A DNA stretch of 64,000 nucleotides, from positions 2,108,001 through 2,172,000 of the forward strand of contig NZ_LT629770.1 of the NCBI RefSeq assembly GCF_900105335.1, written 5' to 3'. Below, piece after piece: positions 8,395-16,947 of the stretch (position 1 is its first letter; every line of letters begins with the position of its first letter). The notes beneath the pieces were generated by a model that did not search any database, was not told the origin of the DNA, and saw only the letters and a list, made by a program, of their open reading frames with translations. Source of the DNA: Microbacterium paraoxydans. GTDB taxonomy: Bacteria; Actinomycetota; Actinomycetes; Actinomycetales; Microbacteriaceae. A program made the translations under genes and the position numbers.

Positions 8395-9588
8395 GTGCCG
8401 GAGTTCCCCCACAGTCGTCTGCGTCGCTGGCCCGACGTCGAGGCGGACAACCTCCAGGCCCACGATGCGACCGACCTCCTGCTCGTGGAACGCGCACTCG
8501 CGCTCGACGTGCCGGGGTCCGAGACGGTCGTGATCGGCGACGAGTACGGCGCGATCACGCTGGCTCTCACGGCGGCCGGGCGGCGCGGGATCCGGGTGCA
8601 CCAGGACCTCGCGACCGGACGCCGCGCGCTCGCCCGCAACGCCGAGGAGCTCGGGAGCGGTGGGTTCACCCCGCACGAACTCGACGAGGGCCTGCTCGCC
8701 GGTGCACAACTGGTGCTGCTGCAGCTCCCGAAGGCCCTCGCCGAACTGGAGGAGATCGCGGATGCGGTCGCCCGGTGGGCTGCGCCTGACGTGGTGCTCG
8801 TCGCCGGCGGTCGAGTGAAGCACATGACTCTGGCGCAGAACGATGTCCTGGCGCGGAGCTTCGCCCAGGTACAGGCGCAGCGCGCCGAGCGGAAGTCGCG
8901 GCTGCTCGTCGCCTCCGAGCCGCTCCCGGTGCCCGAGTCGCCGCCGTTCCCGGTCTCCGCGTGGCACGGCGACCTCGTCCTCGTGGCCCACGGCGGCGCC
9001 TTCGCCGGGTCCCGCCTCGATATCGGCACCCGGGTCCTGCTCGAGGTGCTCGGCCTGGGCGGTCCACAACTCAGGAGAACAGAGGTGACACGCGCCGAGA
9101 ACGAGCGGAACGGCGGCGAGAGCAGCCGTTCTTCCGGAGTTGTGAACGGCGGGCGCCGCGTCCTCGACCTCGGCTGCGGGACCGGCGCGCTCGCCGCGTC
9201 CTGGGCACTCGCCTCCCCGCGGGACCGGGTCGTCGCCACGGACCGCTCGGCCGCCGCCGTCGCCTCCGCCCGTGGCACCGCGTCGGCGAACGGGGTGGCC
9301 GATCGGGTCGAGGTCACCCACGACGACGCGGGCTCGGCGCTCGCCGCGGGGAGCTTCGATACGGTTCTCCTGAATCCGCCGTTCCACCTCGGTGCCAGCG
9401 TGCACACCGGCGCCGCGACCCGCCTGTTCGAAGCCGCCGCGCGTCTGCTCCGCCCCGGCGGCGAGCTGTTCACCGTGTACAACTCGAGCCTCGGCTATCG
9501 GGCCGAGCTGACCCGGCTCCTCGGCCCCACCGAGCAGCTCCGGCGCACCCCGAAGTTCACCGTGACTCGCACCGTCCGACGCCCGTGA
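8395..9588 (+). CDS. Class I SAM-dependent methyltransferase, RsmC/RlmG-like
   Basis: About 397 residues from GTG 8395, with two halves. The N-terminal half (to ~225) is a degenerate methyltransferase-like fold; the C-terminal half holds motif I (RVLDLGCGTGALAAS), the acidic motif II (VVATDRSAAAV) and the substrate motif NPPFHLG. A duplicated architecture with an NPPF box is typical of 16S/23S rRNA guanine-N2 methyltransferases of the RsmC/RlmG type; ribosomal RNA is therefore the likely substrate. A TACAGT box ends 6 nt before this GTG, favouring it over an upstream ATG at 8329. It appears monocistronic. Confidence 0.82.
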   Translation: MPEFPHSRLRRWPDVEADNLQAHDATDLLLVERALALDVPGSETVVIGDEYGAITLALTAAGRRGIRVHQDLATGRRALARNAEELGSGGFTPHELDEGLLAGAQLVLLQLPKALAELEEIADAVARWAAPDVVLVAGGRVKHMTLAQNDVLARSFAQVQAQRAERKSRLLVASEPLPVPESPPFPVSAWHGDLVLVAHGGAFAGSRLDIGTRVLLEVLGLGGPQLRRTEVTRAENERNGGESSRSSGVVNGGRRVLDLGCGTGALAASWALASPRDRVVATDRSAAAVASARGTASANGVADRVEVTHDDAGSALAAGSFDTVLLNPPFHLGASVHTGAATRLFEAAARLLRPGGELFTVYNSSLGYRAELTRLLGPTEQLRRTPKFTVTRTVRRP

Positions 9589-9919
9589 ACGCGGTGCGCC
9601 GAGATTGCTAGACGCTCGTACTATCCCCCGGTCAGCGGCGGAAACCCGGGCGGCTCCGTGGCGCAGGATTTGCCGCTGACCGGCCATTTCGTTACGTTGG
9701 TTGGCGGGCCTGACGGCCCATAGACCAGTCCGCGGTCACGTCCTTCCTTCGATGAGCTGTGCGGCGAAGAGGCGTGGGCGTACGGTCGATCCCCTCTGCG
9801 GCGGATCCGAAATCCGCCGCCTGTGCCGCCACAGCGAAGACGTCGAACGGCCTCGTGAGGATCACCCGGACGTGACCGAAGCAGGCTCAGCCACCCGAAG
9901 GCCGAGCCGCAGGGGAAAC
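9589..9919. other. Intergenic leader before proV, with two strong hairpins
   Basis: No gene is seen in these 331 nt. GGTCAGCGGC (9630-9639) pairs with GCCGCTGACC (9672-9681), probably terminating the methyltransferase gene. Further on, GCGGCGGAT (9798-9806) pairs perfectly with ATCCGCCGC (9812-9820) around a 5-nt loop, about 100 nt before the proV start. A long structured leader ahead of an osmolyte importer could be regulatory. I looked for the ydaO (c-di-AMP) riboswitch core and did not find it. Confidence 0.5.
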
Positions 9920-11335
9920 GTGTCCGAAACAGCACTCGAAGCGCGCCATCTGTACAAGGTGTTCGGGAGGAATCCGAGCGCCGCCGTCCGTCGACTGAAG
10001 GCCGGGGAGAGCCGTGCCGCCGTCGCCGACGCGGGGACCGCCGCCGTCATCGACGCCAGCTTCACCGTCAACCGCGGTGAGATCTTCGTCATCATGGGCC
10101 TGTCCGGATCGGGCAAATCGACCATCATCCGCATGCTGAACGGCCTGCACGACATCACCGCCGGCACCGTCACCGTGGGGGGCGACCCCATCACCGGGAT
10201 CCCTGCCGCGCGCCTCCGGGAGATCCGCCGCGACCGCATCTCGATGGTGTTCCAGCACTTCGCGCTGCTGCCGCACCGCACGGTCGCCGCGAACGTCGCC
10301 TACCCGCTCGAGCTCAAGGGCGTCGGCAAGGCCGAGCGCCAGGCCAAGGCCGAGGAGATCCTCGCCCTCGTCGGGCTCGAGGGTCAGGGCGACAAGCTGC
10401 CCTCCGAGCTCTCCGGCGGTATGCAGCAGCGCGTGGGCATCGCCCGCGCCCTCGCCGCCGACAGCGACATCCTGCTCATGGACGAGGCCTTCAGCGCGCT
10501 CGACCCGCTGATCCGCCGCGAGATGCAGGAGCAGCTCCTGGAGCTGCAGCAGAAGCTCCAGAAGACCATCGTCTTCATCACGCACGACCTCAACGAGGCC
10601 ATGTTCCTCGGTGACCGCATCGCCGTCATGCGCGACGGTCGCATCGTGCAGATCGGCACGCCGGAGGACATCCTCATGGACCCGGCGAACGACTACGTCG
10701 AGCAGTTCGTGCAGGACGTCGACCGTGCCCGCGTGCTCACCGCCGCGAACGTCATGGAGCGTCCGCGCCCCGTCGTCGCCGAGTCGGCCGGTCCTCGCAC
10801 TGCGCTCCGCCAGATGCGCGACGCCTACATGTCGGCGACCTACGTGGTCGGCAAGGACCGCCAGCTCGTGGGCGTCGTCACCGATCGCGACGCCGTGAAG
10901 CTCGTCCGTCAGGGCGCCACGCGCCTCGACTCGATCATCAAGCCGGTGCTGCAGAGCGTCCGCGAGGACGACGTCCTCATGAACCTGTTCGTCCCGGCCG
11001 TCGAGTCGCCGCTGCCCCTCGCGGTGACGGATGCCGACGGCCGCCTCGCGGGCGTGATCCCGCGCGTCACGCTGCTCGCGGCGCTCGGTCCCGGGCCCGG
11101 AGCGACCGAGGAGATCCTGCTGCCGATGACCCCCATGCCCCAGGCCGAGATCGACGCCGTGCTCGACGACGGGTGGACGGCCGAGCCCGGCCCTTCGACG
11201 AGCTCAGGGACCCAGGGCGGGTTCGCCTCAGGGACCCAGGGCGGGTTCGCCTCAGGGACCCAGGGCGGGTTCGCCTCAGGGACCCAGGGCGGGTTCGCCT
11301 CAGGGGCCCAGGTCGACACGGAGGAGGTGCGCTGA
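9920..11335 (+). CDS. proV: Glycine betaine/L-proline ABC transporter ATP-binding protein
   Basis: 471 residues. Walker A is GLSGSGKS, the signature LSGGMQQRVGIARA, Walker B ILLMDEAFSALD and the H-loop FITHDLNEAM. Residues ~285-410 hold two CBS domains, the osmosensing or nucleotide-binding part of ProV/OpuAA. The N-terminus carries the ProV-specific ALEARHLYKVFGRNP. GTG 9920 follows AGGGG; the frame is open upstream but that part looks non-coding. The extreme C-terminus is odd: after the CBS domains it runs into four SGTQGGFA octapeptides encoded by perfect 24-bp tandem repeats. It is translationally coupled to proW (TGATG). Role: drives betaine/proline uptake under osmotic stress. Confidence 0.93.
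   Translation: MSETALEARHLYKVFGRNPSAAVRRLKAGESRAAVADAGTAAVIDASFTVNRGEIFVIMGLSGSGKSTIIRMLNGLHDITAGTVTVGGDPITGIPAARLREIRRDRISMVFQHFALLPHRTVAANVAYPLELKGVGKAERQAKAEEILALVGLEGQGDKLPSELSGGMQQRVGIARALAADSDILLMDEAFSALDPLIRREMQEQLLELQQKLQKTIVFITHDLNEAMFLGDRIAVMRDGRIVQIGTPEDILMDPANDYVEQFVQDVDRARVLTAANVMERPRPVVAESAGPRTALRQMRDAYMSATYVVGKDRQLVGVVTDRDAVKLVRQGATRLDSIIKPVLQSVREDDVLMNLFVPAVESPLPLAVTDADGRLAGVIPRVTLLAALGPGPGATEEILLPMTPMPQAEIDAVLDDGWTAEPGPSTSSGTQGGFASGTQGGFASGTQGGFASGTQGGFASGAQVDTEEVR
11193..11310. repeat. Dispersed CTTCGACGAGCTCAGGG element expanded into 24-bp tandem repeats in proV
   Basis: CTTCGACGAGCTCAGGGACCC begins at 11193. From 11203 four identical 24-bp units (CTCAGGGACCCAGGGCGGGT plus TCGC) run to 11298, with a partial fifth to about 11310. 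They encode SGTQGGFA repeats at the C-terminus of ProV. The same core, in the opposite orientation, occurs at 15272 and 16994. Confidence 0.9.
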
Positions 11336-12294
11336 TGGACGGTTTCCGCATCCCCGTGGGCGACTGGGTCGCCGCCGGCGTCGACTGGATCACAGCCAAC
11401 CTCGACGGCCTGCTCGACGCGGTCTCGTTCGTGGTGAGCTTCCTCGTCGACGGCCTCACCCGCCTGCTCCTCACGCCGCACTTCGCGGTCATCATCGTGA
11501 TCGCGGCGCTGATCGCCTGGCTCGTGCGCTCGTGGCAGCTCGCCATCGGCACGATCCTGTCGTTCGGGCTCATCGTCGCCATGGACCTCTGGGTCCCGGC
11601 GATGCAGACGCTCGCCCTGGTGCTCGTCGCCGCGGTCGTGGCCGTGCTGATCGCGGTGCCGCTCGGCATCTGGTCGGCGCGCAATGCGACCGTGCGCGCG
11701 ACGCTCAAGCCGGTGCTCGACTTCATGCAGACCATGCCGGCCTTCGTGTACCTGATCCCGGCGATCGTGTTCTTCGGCATCGGTGTGGTGCCCGGACTCG
11801 TCGCCACCGTGATCTTCGCGCTGCCTCCCGGCGTGCGCCTGACCGAGCTGGGCATCCGCGGCGTCGACGCGGAGACCGTCGAGGCCGGCCACGCCTTCGG
11901 AGCGACGCCGGGGCAGATCCTCCGCGGCATTCAGCTCCCGCTCGCGATGCCGACCATCATGGCCGGCGTCAACCAGGTCATCATGCTCGCCCTGTCGATG
12001 GCGGTCATCGCCGGCATGGCCGGTGCCGACGGGCTCGGGAAGATGGTCGTCGAGGCGATCTCGACCATCAACATCCCCAAGGGTGTCGAGGCCGGACTGG
12101 GCGTCGTGCTCATCGCCGTGTTCCTCGACCGGGTGACCGCCGCTCTGGGTGCCCCCGGCGAGAATCGCTCCTCGCTCCTCGGCATGCTGAAGCGTCGCGG
12201 TTCGTCCCGGCCCTCCGCCCCCGTGGCGTCGGAGCCCGCAGCCTCCGCGCCCGCCGAGGAGGCTTCGACCGAATCCGAGCTCGCCCGCGCCTGA
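11335..12294 (+). CDS. proW: Glycine betaine/proline ABC transporter permease
   Basis: 319 residues with about seven membrane segments and the binding-protein-dependent permease signature in the C-terminal half (EAGHAFGATPGQILRGIQLP, the EAA loop). N-terminal residues 1-45 form the amphipathic region usual in ProW. An Ala/Glu/Ser-rich tail (ASEPAASAPAEEASTE) follows the last helix. ATG overlaps the proV stop by one nucleotide. It forms the membrane pore of the ProVWX importer. Confidence 0.93.
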   Translation: MDGFRIPVGDWVAAGVDWITANLDGLLDAVSFVVSFLVDGLTRLLLTPHFAVIIVIAALIAWLVRSWQLAIGTILSFGLIVAMDLWVPAMQTLALVLVAAVVAVLIAVPLGIWSARNATVRATLKPVLDFMQTMPAFVYLIPAIVFFGIGVVPGLVATVIFALPPGVRLTELGIRGVDAETVEAGHAFGATPGQILRGIQLPLAMPTIMAGVNQVIMLALSMAVIAGMAGADGLGKMVVEAISTINIPKGVEAGLGVVLIAVFLDRVTAALGAPGENRSSLLGMLKRRGSSRPSAPVASEPAASAPAEEASTESELARA

Positions 12295-12311
12295 GCCCCC
12301 GCGTCCCCCAC

Positions 12312-12343
12312 CCCCTTTCGTCCGGTGCGGGACGGAAAAGGGG
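12312..12343. terminator. Hairpin between proW and proX
   Basis: CCCCTTTCGTCC (12312-12323) pairs with GGACGGAAAAGGGG (12330-12343), with one bulged base. Its position in the 152-nt gap suggests an attenuator or mRNA-stability element that sets proX level apart from proVW; it overlaps the GTGCGGGA-type repeat. Confidence 0.45.
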
Positions 12344-12383
12344 CGCGGGGGCGCGGATCCCGGCACGGTTTCGATCCCGGCAC
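12325..12383. repeat. Diverged copy of the ~60-bp GTGCGGGA repeat
   Basis: Starts GTGCGGGACGG and ends GATCCCGGCAC, with CGGTTTCGATCCCGG near the end. It matches in order and length two better-preserved copies at 55551-55610 and 55625-55684. Confidence 0.5.
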
Positions 12384-12446
12384 AGCTGTCCCGCGGCCTC
12401 GTCCGCACCTCCTGAATCACATACGGAACGCAAGAGAGAGAGTCAC

Positions 12447-13355
12447 ATGAAGAAGAAGATCCTGACCATCACCGCCCTCGGGGCTGCCGCAGCGCTCACC
12501 CTCGCCGGATGCAGCGGCGACGGCGCCGGCGGCACGAGCGGTGGCGGCGACGGCGCCGACGACAAGGGCACCATCACCCTCGGGTTCCTGCCCTCCTGGA
12601 CCGACGGCCTCAGCACCGCCTACCTCCTGCAGGACCAGCTCGAGAAGATCGGCTACACGGTCGAGATGAAGACGCTCACCGAGGCCGGCCCGCTCTACAC
12701 CGGGCTCGCGCAGGGCGATGTCGACATCTACCCGTCGGCGTGGCCGGAACTCACCCACGCCTCGTACATGGACAAGTACGGCGACGACATCGAAGACCTC
12801 GGCAAGTACTACGAGAACGCCAAGCTGACCCTCGCGGTGCCGGAGTACTCCGAGCTCACCTCGATCGAGGACCTCGCGGGCAAGGGCGCCGACTTCGACG
12901 GCAAGATCTACGGCATCGAGCCGGGTGCGGGCCTGACCGCCCAGACCCAGAAGATGATGCCCGAGTACGGCCTCGACGGCGAGTACGAGCTCGTCACCTC
13001 GTCGACCGCGGCGATGCTCACCGAGCTGAAGACCGCGACCGACAAGAAGGAGGACATCGTCGTCACGCTGTGGCGTCCGTTCTGGGCCAACGACGCCTTC
13101 CCCGTGAAGGACCTCGAAGACCCGAAGGGCGCCATGGGCGAGGCCGAGGCCCTGCACTTCCTGGGTACCGCGGGCTTCGCGGACGAGTTCCCCGAGGCTG
13201 CCGAGCTGATCGAGAAGATCAAGCTCGACGACGAGCAGTACGGCGCGCTCGAAGACCTCGTGGTCAACGAGTACGGCGAGGGCAAGGAAGCCGACGCGGT
13301 CGACGCGTGGCTCGAGGAGTACGGCGACCAGTTCGACTGGACCGTCACCAGCTGA
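12447..13355 (+). CDS. proX: Glycine betaine/proline substrate-binding lipoprotein
   Basis: 302 residues with a lipoprotein signal (KKKILTITALGAAAALTLAGC; lipobox LAGC, lipidated Cys near residue 22), a short Gly/Asp linker and an OpuAC-type binding domain (GTITLGFLPSWTDGLSTAYL... to the end). The family's aromatic cage is probably supplied by Trp residues such as those in PSWTDG, SAWPEL and TLWRPFW. RBS GAGAGAG precedes the ATG. Third gene of the proVWX operon; it captures betaine/proline outside the membrane. Confidence 0.92.
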   Translation: MKKKILTITALGAAAALTLAGCSGDGAGGTSGGGDGADDKGTITLGFLPSWTDGLSTAYLLQDQLEKIGYTVEMKTLTEAGPLYTGLAQGDVDIYPSAWPELTHASYMDKYGDDIEDLGKYYENAKLTLAVPEYSELTSIEDLAGKGADFDGKIYGIEPGAGLTAQTQKMMPEYGLDGEYELVTSSTAAMLTELKTATDKKEDIVVTLWRPFWANDAFPVKDLEDPKGAMGEAEALHFLGTAGFADEFPEAAELIEKIKLDDEQYGALEDLVVNEYGEGKEADAVDAWLEEYGDQFDWTVTS

Positions 13356-13372
13356 CACCCGTCGCACGTCTC

Positions 13373-13407
13373 GAAGGAGGGTCTCCCGCGCCGGGAGGCC
13401 CTCCTTC
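13373..13407 (+). terminator. Terminator after proX
   Basis: GAAGGAGGG (13373-13381) pairs with CCCTCCTTC (13399-13407), with an inner TCTCCCG/CGGGAGG stem; 18 nt after the proX stop. Confidence 0.75.
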
Positions 13408-13501
13408 GTCGTGGGTGACCCCACTTACATTCCGGTACGGGAGGTGGAAGCATGGCGCGAAACCGGCGGGTCGACCGGCCCGCGGATGGGGGGACACGAC
13501 C

Positions 13502-14479
13502 ATGTGCACAGGACTGAGTTTCACGACCGCCGACCACTACTTCGGGAGGAATCTCGATCTGGAGTTCTCGTACAACGAGACCGTGACCGTCACACCGCGG
13601 AACTTCCCGTTCCCGTTCCACCGGCTGCCGTCGTTGCCGACGCACCACGCGATCATCGGGATCGCCACGATCGCCGACGGCTACCCGCTCTACTACGACG
13701 CGGTCAACGAGAAGGGGCTCGGCATGGCGGGGCTCAACTTCCCGGACAACGCCCACTATCCGGCGCCGGGGTCGGGGGACACCGAGGTCACGCCGTTCGA
13801 GTTCATCCCCTGGGTCCTCGGACAGTTCGAGACGGTGGCCGAGGTGAAAGAGGCGCTGCGGTCGGTGAGTCTCGTCGACATCGACTTCAGCCCGGAGTTC
13901 CCGCTGTCGCCGCTGCACTGGATCATCGCCGACAAGAGCGCATCGATCACGGTCGAGAGCGTGCGCGGCGGCCTCAAGGTCTACGACAACCCTTGGGGCG
14001 TGCTCACGAACAACCCCACGTTCGACATCCAGAGCTTCCGGCTCAACGACTATCAGCACCTCTCGAAGCGGCAGCCGGAGAACACGTTCGCCTCGGACGT
14101 GCCGATGGACCTCTACAGTCGCGGCATGGGAGGGATCGGGCTGCCGGGCGACTTGTCGTCATCGTCGCGGTTCGTGAAGGCGGTGTTCACGCGCATGAAC
14201 TCGGTGTGCGGGACGACGGAGTCGGAGTCGATCAGCCAGTTCTTCCAGATCCTCGGCTCTGTCGCCCAGCAGCGCGGGTGCGTGCAGGTCGGCGATGAGG
14301 AGAAGTACGAGATCACCATCTACTCGTCGTGCGCCAACACCGCCACGGGCGTGTACTACTACACGACCTACGAGAACAGTCAGATCACCGGCGTGGACAT
14401 GCACAAGGAGGATCTCGACGGGTCCGAGCTCGCGGCGTATCCGCTCGTGAAGGGGCAGCAGATCGCGATGCAGAACTGA
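13502..14479 (+). CDS. Choloylglycine hydrolase-family (linear amide C-N hydrolase)
   Basis: 325 residues of the Ntn-hydrolase family that includes bile salt hydrolases and penicillin V acylases. The sequence starts MCTGLSF, so Cys2 becomes the N-terminal nucleophile after Met removal. Other active-site residues are visible: Arg16 and Asp19 in GRNLDLEF, Asn79 in GMAGLNF, the Asn in GVLTNNPTFD (~170) and Arg in SSSRFVKAVF (~223). Asn rather than Tyr at position 79 is a bile-salt-hydrolase trait. No signal peptide. A GGGGGG ribosome site lies ~8 nt before ATG. The gene stands alone. In a non-gut actinobacterium the natural substrate could equally be an N-acyl amide such as an acyl-homoserine lactone. 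Confidence 0.88.
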   Translation: MCTGLSFTTADHYFGRNLDLEFSYNETVTVTPRNFPFPFHRLPSLPTHHAIIGIATIADGYPLYYDAVNEKGLGMAGLNFPDNAHYPAPGSGDTEVTPFEFIPWVLGQFETVAEVKEALRSVSLVDIDFSPEFPLSPLHWIIADKSASITVESVRGGLKVYDNPWGVLTNNPTFDIQSFRLNDYQHLSKRQPENTFASDVPMDLYSRGMGGIGLPGDLSSSSRFVKAVFTRMNSVCGTTESESISQFFQILGSVAQQRGCVQVGDEEKYEITIYSSCANTATGVYYYTTYENSQITGVDMHKEDLDGSELAAYPLVKGQQIAMQN

Positions 14480-14535
14480 TCTCCGCTCCGCGCAACCCCC
14501 TCATCGGGCGGGCGGCCGCGGCGTAGCCTGTGGCC

Positions 14536-16044
14536 GTGGACGGGTTCGCGGCGGTCGACTTCGGGTTCGCCCGCGAGGTCCTGCAGCGGGGCATCGCGGC
14601 GCTGTACCTCGTGGCATTCGTCTCGACGCTCAACCAGTTCCGTCCGCTCCTCGGTGAGCACGGGCTCCTGCCCGCGCCCGTGCTGCTGGACTGGGTGGCG
14701 CAGAAGCGCGAGCGCCGGAAGCTGCTGCACCCCACGCTCTTCACCCGCGTCCGCTACACCGACCGGCGCCTGGTCGCGCTGTGCGGGGCGGGGATCGTCA
14801 TCGCCGCCCTGCTCATCGCCGGGGTGCCGCAGCTCGGACCGCCGTGGGTGCCGATGCTCGCCTTCCTCGCCCTGTGGTTCGGCTATATGTCGGTCGTGAG
14901 CATCGGGCAGACGTTCTACTCCTTCGGGTGGGAGATGCTGCTGCTGGAGGCGGGGTTCCTCGCGGCCTTCCTCGGCTCGAACGACCAGCCGCCGCCGACC
15001 GTGGTGATCGTGCTGTTCTGGTGGCTGCTGTTCCGGCTGGAGTTCGGTGCGGGGATGATCAAGATCCGCGGCGGACGCGAGTGGCGCGACCTCACCGCGA
15101 TGACCTTCCACCACGAGACCCAGCCGATGCCCGGGCCGCTGAGCCGCCAGGCGCATCTGCTGCCGCGGTGGTTCCACAAGCTCGAGGTCGTCGGTAACCA
15201 CGTCGCGCAGCTGGTCGTGCCGTTCTTCCTCTTCGCCCCGCTGCTGTCGCTGTGGCTCCCCGACCGCGCGTGGGTCCCTGAGCTTGTCGAAGGGGTCGAA
15301 GGGGTCGCGTGGGTCGGCGCCGTCGCCGGCGGCATCGTGATCGCGACGCAGCTGTGGCTCGTGCTCACCGGGAACTTCGCGTGGCTGAACTGGGCGACGA
15401 TCGTGCTCGGGTTCTCCGCGATCGGCCTCCCCGGCATCGGGACTCCGGAGCGGGCGCCGGAGACCTCGCTGCCGTGGACGGTGTCGGGTATGCCGCTGTG
15501 GTGGGTCGTGGTGACCTCGGCGGTCGGGGTGCTGTTCGTCGTGCTGAGCGTGCCCGCCGTGCGCAACCTCTTCGCGCGACGGCAGCTCATGAACGCGAGT
15601 TTTCACCGCTGGCAGCTCGCCAACGCCTACGGAGCCTTCGGCACGGTCACGCGGGAGCGGATCGAGATCGTCGTGGAGGGGTCGGACGACGAGGAGGGCC
15701 GGCACTGGCGCGAGTACGAGTTCCGCGGGAAGCCGGGGGACGTGCGGCGGATCCCGCGGCAGTTCGCCCCGTATCACCTGCGGCTGGACTGGCTGATGTG
15801 GTTCCTGCCGCTCGGCCACTCGTTGGACGACTGGTTCTCCGTGTTCCTCGTGCGGCTCCTGGAGGCGGATGCCCCGACGCTGCGGATGCTGCGCGTGGAC
15901 CCCTTCGACGGCGAGCGGCCGCGGTGGGTGCGCGCCGTGTCGTACCGCTACCGCTTCACGACCCGCGCCGAGCACCGTGTCGACGGCGCTGTCTGGGTGC
16001 GGACCGGTCGGCGCGTGGTGCTCGGTCCGGTCGGTCTCCGCTGA
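14536..16044 (+). CDS. Lipase maturation factor family membrane protein
   Basis: About 502 residues with nine or so membrane segments in the first 350 and a soluble C-terminal domain. LMF1-type features are present: FGWEMLLLEAGFLAAF, LLFRLEFGAGMIKIRGG, WFHKLEVVGNHVAQL, and in the C-terminal part RQFAPYHLRLDWLMWF. Function in bacteria is unclear; the animal homologue assists lipase folding in the ER. TAGCCT ends 6 nt before GTG 14536, suggesting a leaderless start; GTG 14530 is the alternative. Residues VPELVEGVEGV in a loop come from a dispersed repeat inserted in the gene. Confidence 0.83.
   Translation: MDGFAAVDFGFAREVLQRGIAALYLVAFVSTLNQFRPLLGEHGLLPAPVLLDWVAQKRERRKLLHPTLFTRVRYTDRRLVALCGAGIVIAALLIAGVPQLGPPWVPMLAFLALWFGYMSVVSIGQTFYSFGWEMLLLEAGFLAAFLGSNDQPPPTVVIVLFWWLLFRLEFGAGMIKIRGGREWRDLTAMTFHHETQPMPGPLSRQAHLLPRWFHKLEVVGNHVAQLVVPFFLFAPLLSLWLPDRAWVPELVEGVEGVAWVGAVAGGIVIATQLWLVLTGNFAWLNWATIVLGFSAIGLPGIGTPERAPETSLPWTVSGMPLWWVVVTSAVGVLFVVLSVPAVRNLFARRQLMNASFHRWQLANAYGAFGTVTRERIEIVVEGSDDEEGRHWREYEFRGKPGDVRRIPRQFAPYHLRLDWLMWFLPLGHSLDDWFSVFLVRLLEADAPTLRMLRVDPFDGERPRWVRAVSYRYRFTTRAEHRVDGAVWVRTGRRVVLGPVGLR
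15272..15295. repeat. Dispersed GGGTCCCTGAGCTTGTCGAAGG element inside the LMF gene
   Basis: Opposite orientation to the copy in proV. It encodes VPELVEG between two membrane segments and is followed by a partial repeat of its end (GGGGTCGAAGGGGTC). Confidence 0.85.
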
Positions 16045-16108
16045 CTTCGAGTCGCGCGCTGTGCGGCAAATCCGGGCCGGATGGAGCCATTCGGGCGATT
16101 CGGACGGC
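16045..16108. repeat. ~62-bp intergenic repeat, copy 1 (TTCGA...TCGCGC / GCGATTCGG)
   Basis: Runs from CTTCGAGTCGCGCGCTGTGC to CCATTCGGGCGATTCGGA. It matches, along its whole length and in reverse orientation, the element at 54583-54644, including the interior GCGGCA, CCGGA and GCCATTCGGGCGATTCG blocks. It lies just after the LMF stop codon. No coding capacity. Confidence 0.8.
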
Positions 16109-16123
16109 CGCCGAGCGCGGCGA

Positions 16124-16160
16124 AACGCCCCGGCCGGGGAGAGTCCCCGGTCGGAGCGTT
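16124..16160 (-). terminator. Hairpin after the DrrB-like permease gene
   Basis: AACGC (16124-16128) plus CCGGCCGGGGA (16130-16140) pair with TCCCCGGTCGG (16144-16154) plus GCGTT (16156-16160); about 20 nt past the permease stop. Confidence 0.55.
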
Positions 16161-16179
16161 CCGTCTCGCTTGACGTCGA

Positions 16180-16947
16180 TCAGCTGACCTTCTTCCGGTA
16201 CGAGATGATCGCGAACACGTAGGCGACCACGAGGATCCCGACGCACCAGGCGAGAGCGACCCAGATGTCGGACCCGACCGGCTCCCCCGCGAACAACGCC
16301 TGGATGGTGTCGACGATCGAGGTCACCGGCTGGTTCTCCGCGAACCACTGCACCGGTGCCGGCATGGTGTCGGTCGGCACGAACGCCGAGCTGATGAACG
16401 GCAGGAAGATCAGGGGATACGAGAAGGCGCTCGCGCCGTCGACCGTCTTCGCGTTCAGGCCCGCGATGATCGCCAACCAGGTGAGCGCCAGCGTGAACAG
16501 CATCAGGATGCCGATCACGCCGAGCCAGGCCCAGACGCTCGCGTCGGTGCGGAAGCCCATGAGGAACCCGACCCCGAAGATGATCGCGAGGGTGATGGCG
16601 TTCGCCGTGAGGGACGTGAGCACGTGGGCCCACAGCACGCTCGACCGGGCGATCGGCATGGAGTGGAACCGCTCGAAGATGCCGCTTTGCATATCGGTGA
16701 ACAGCCGGAACGCCGTGTAGGCGATGCCCGACGCGATCGCGATGAGCAGGATCCCCGGCAGCAGGTAGTTCACGTAGTTCTCGGCGCCGGTGCTCTGCTG
16801 GAGCGCGCCGCCGAAGACGTACACGAACAGGAGCATCAGGGCGATCGGGGTGACCGCGGTGGTGATGATCGTGTCGGGGCTGCGGAAGATGTGCCGCATG
16901 GAGCGGCCGGTGAGCGTCGCCGTGTCGGCGGCGAAGTGCGTGGTCAT
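16180..16947 (-). CDS. DrrB-type ABC-2 transporter permease
   Basis: 255 residues with six membrane helices. The ABC-2 permease loop between helices 2 and 3 carries GIFERFHSMPIARSSVLWAH, the conserved motif of DrrB-like exporters, and the last helix ends in SYRKKVS. Start overlaps the ATPase stop by 4 nt. It pairs with the adjacent DrrA-type ATPase to export an unknown, probably hydrophobic, compound. Confidence 0.88.
   Translation of the reverse strand: MTTHFAADTATLTGRSMRHIFRSPDTIITTAVTPIALMLLFVYVFGGALQQSTGAENYVNYLLPGILLIAIASGIAYTAFRLFTDMQSGIFERFHSMPIARSSVLWAHVLTSLTANAITLAIIFGVGFLMGFRTDASVWAWLGVIGILMLFTLALTWLAIIAGLNAKTVDGASAFSYPLIFLPFISSAFVPTDTMPAPVQWFAENQPVTSIVDTIQALFAGEPVGSDIWVALAWCVGILVVAYVFAIISYRKKVS

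Noticed and set aside
9690..9830. Possible tRNA or small RNA gene in the proV leader
   Set aside because: No acceptor stem/CCA pairing or T-loop consensus could be built.
9589..9919. c-di-AMP (ydaO-type) riboswitch upstream of proV
   Set aside because: The conserved core strings expected near the 3' half were not found; only generic hairpins are visible.
10909..12420. A 503-codon frame antisense to proV/proW
   Set aside because: Low-complexity His/Arg/Asp translation, fully overlapping two well-supported genes.
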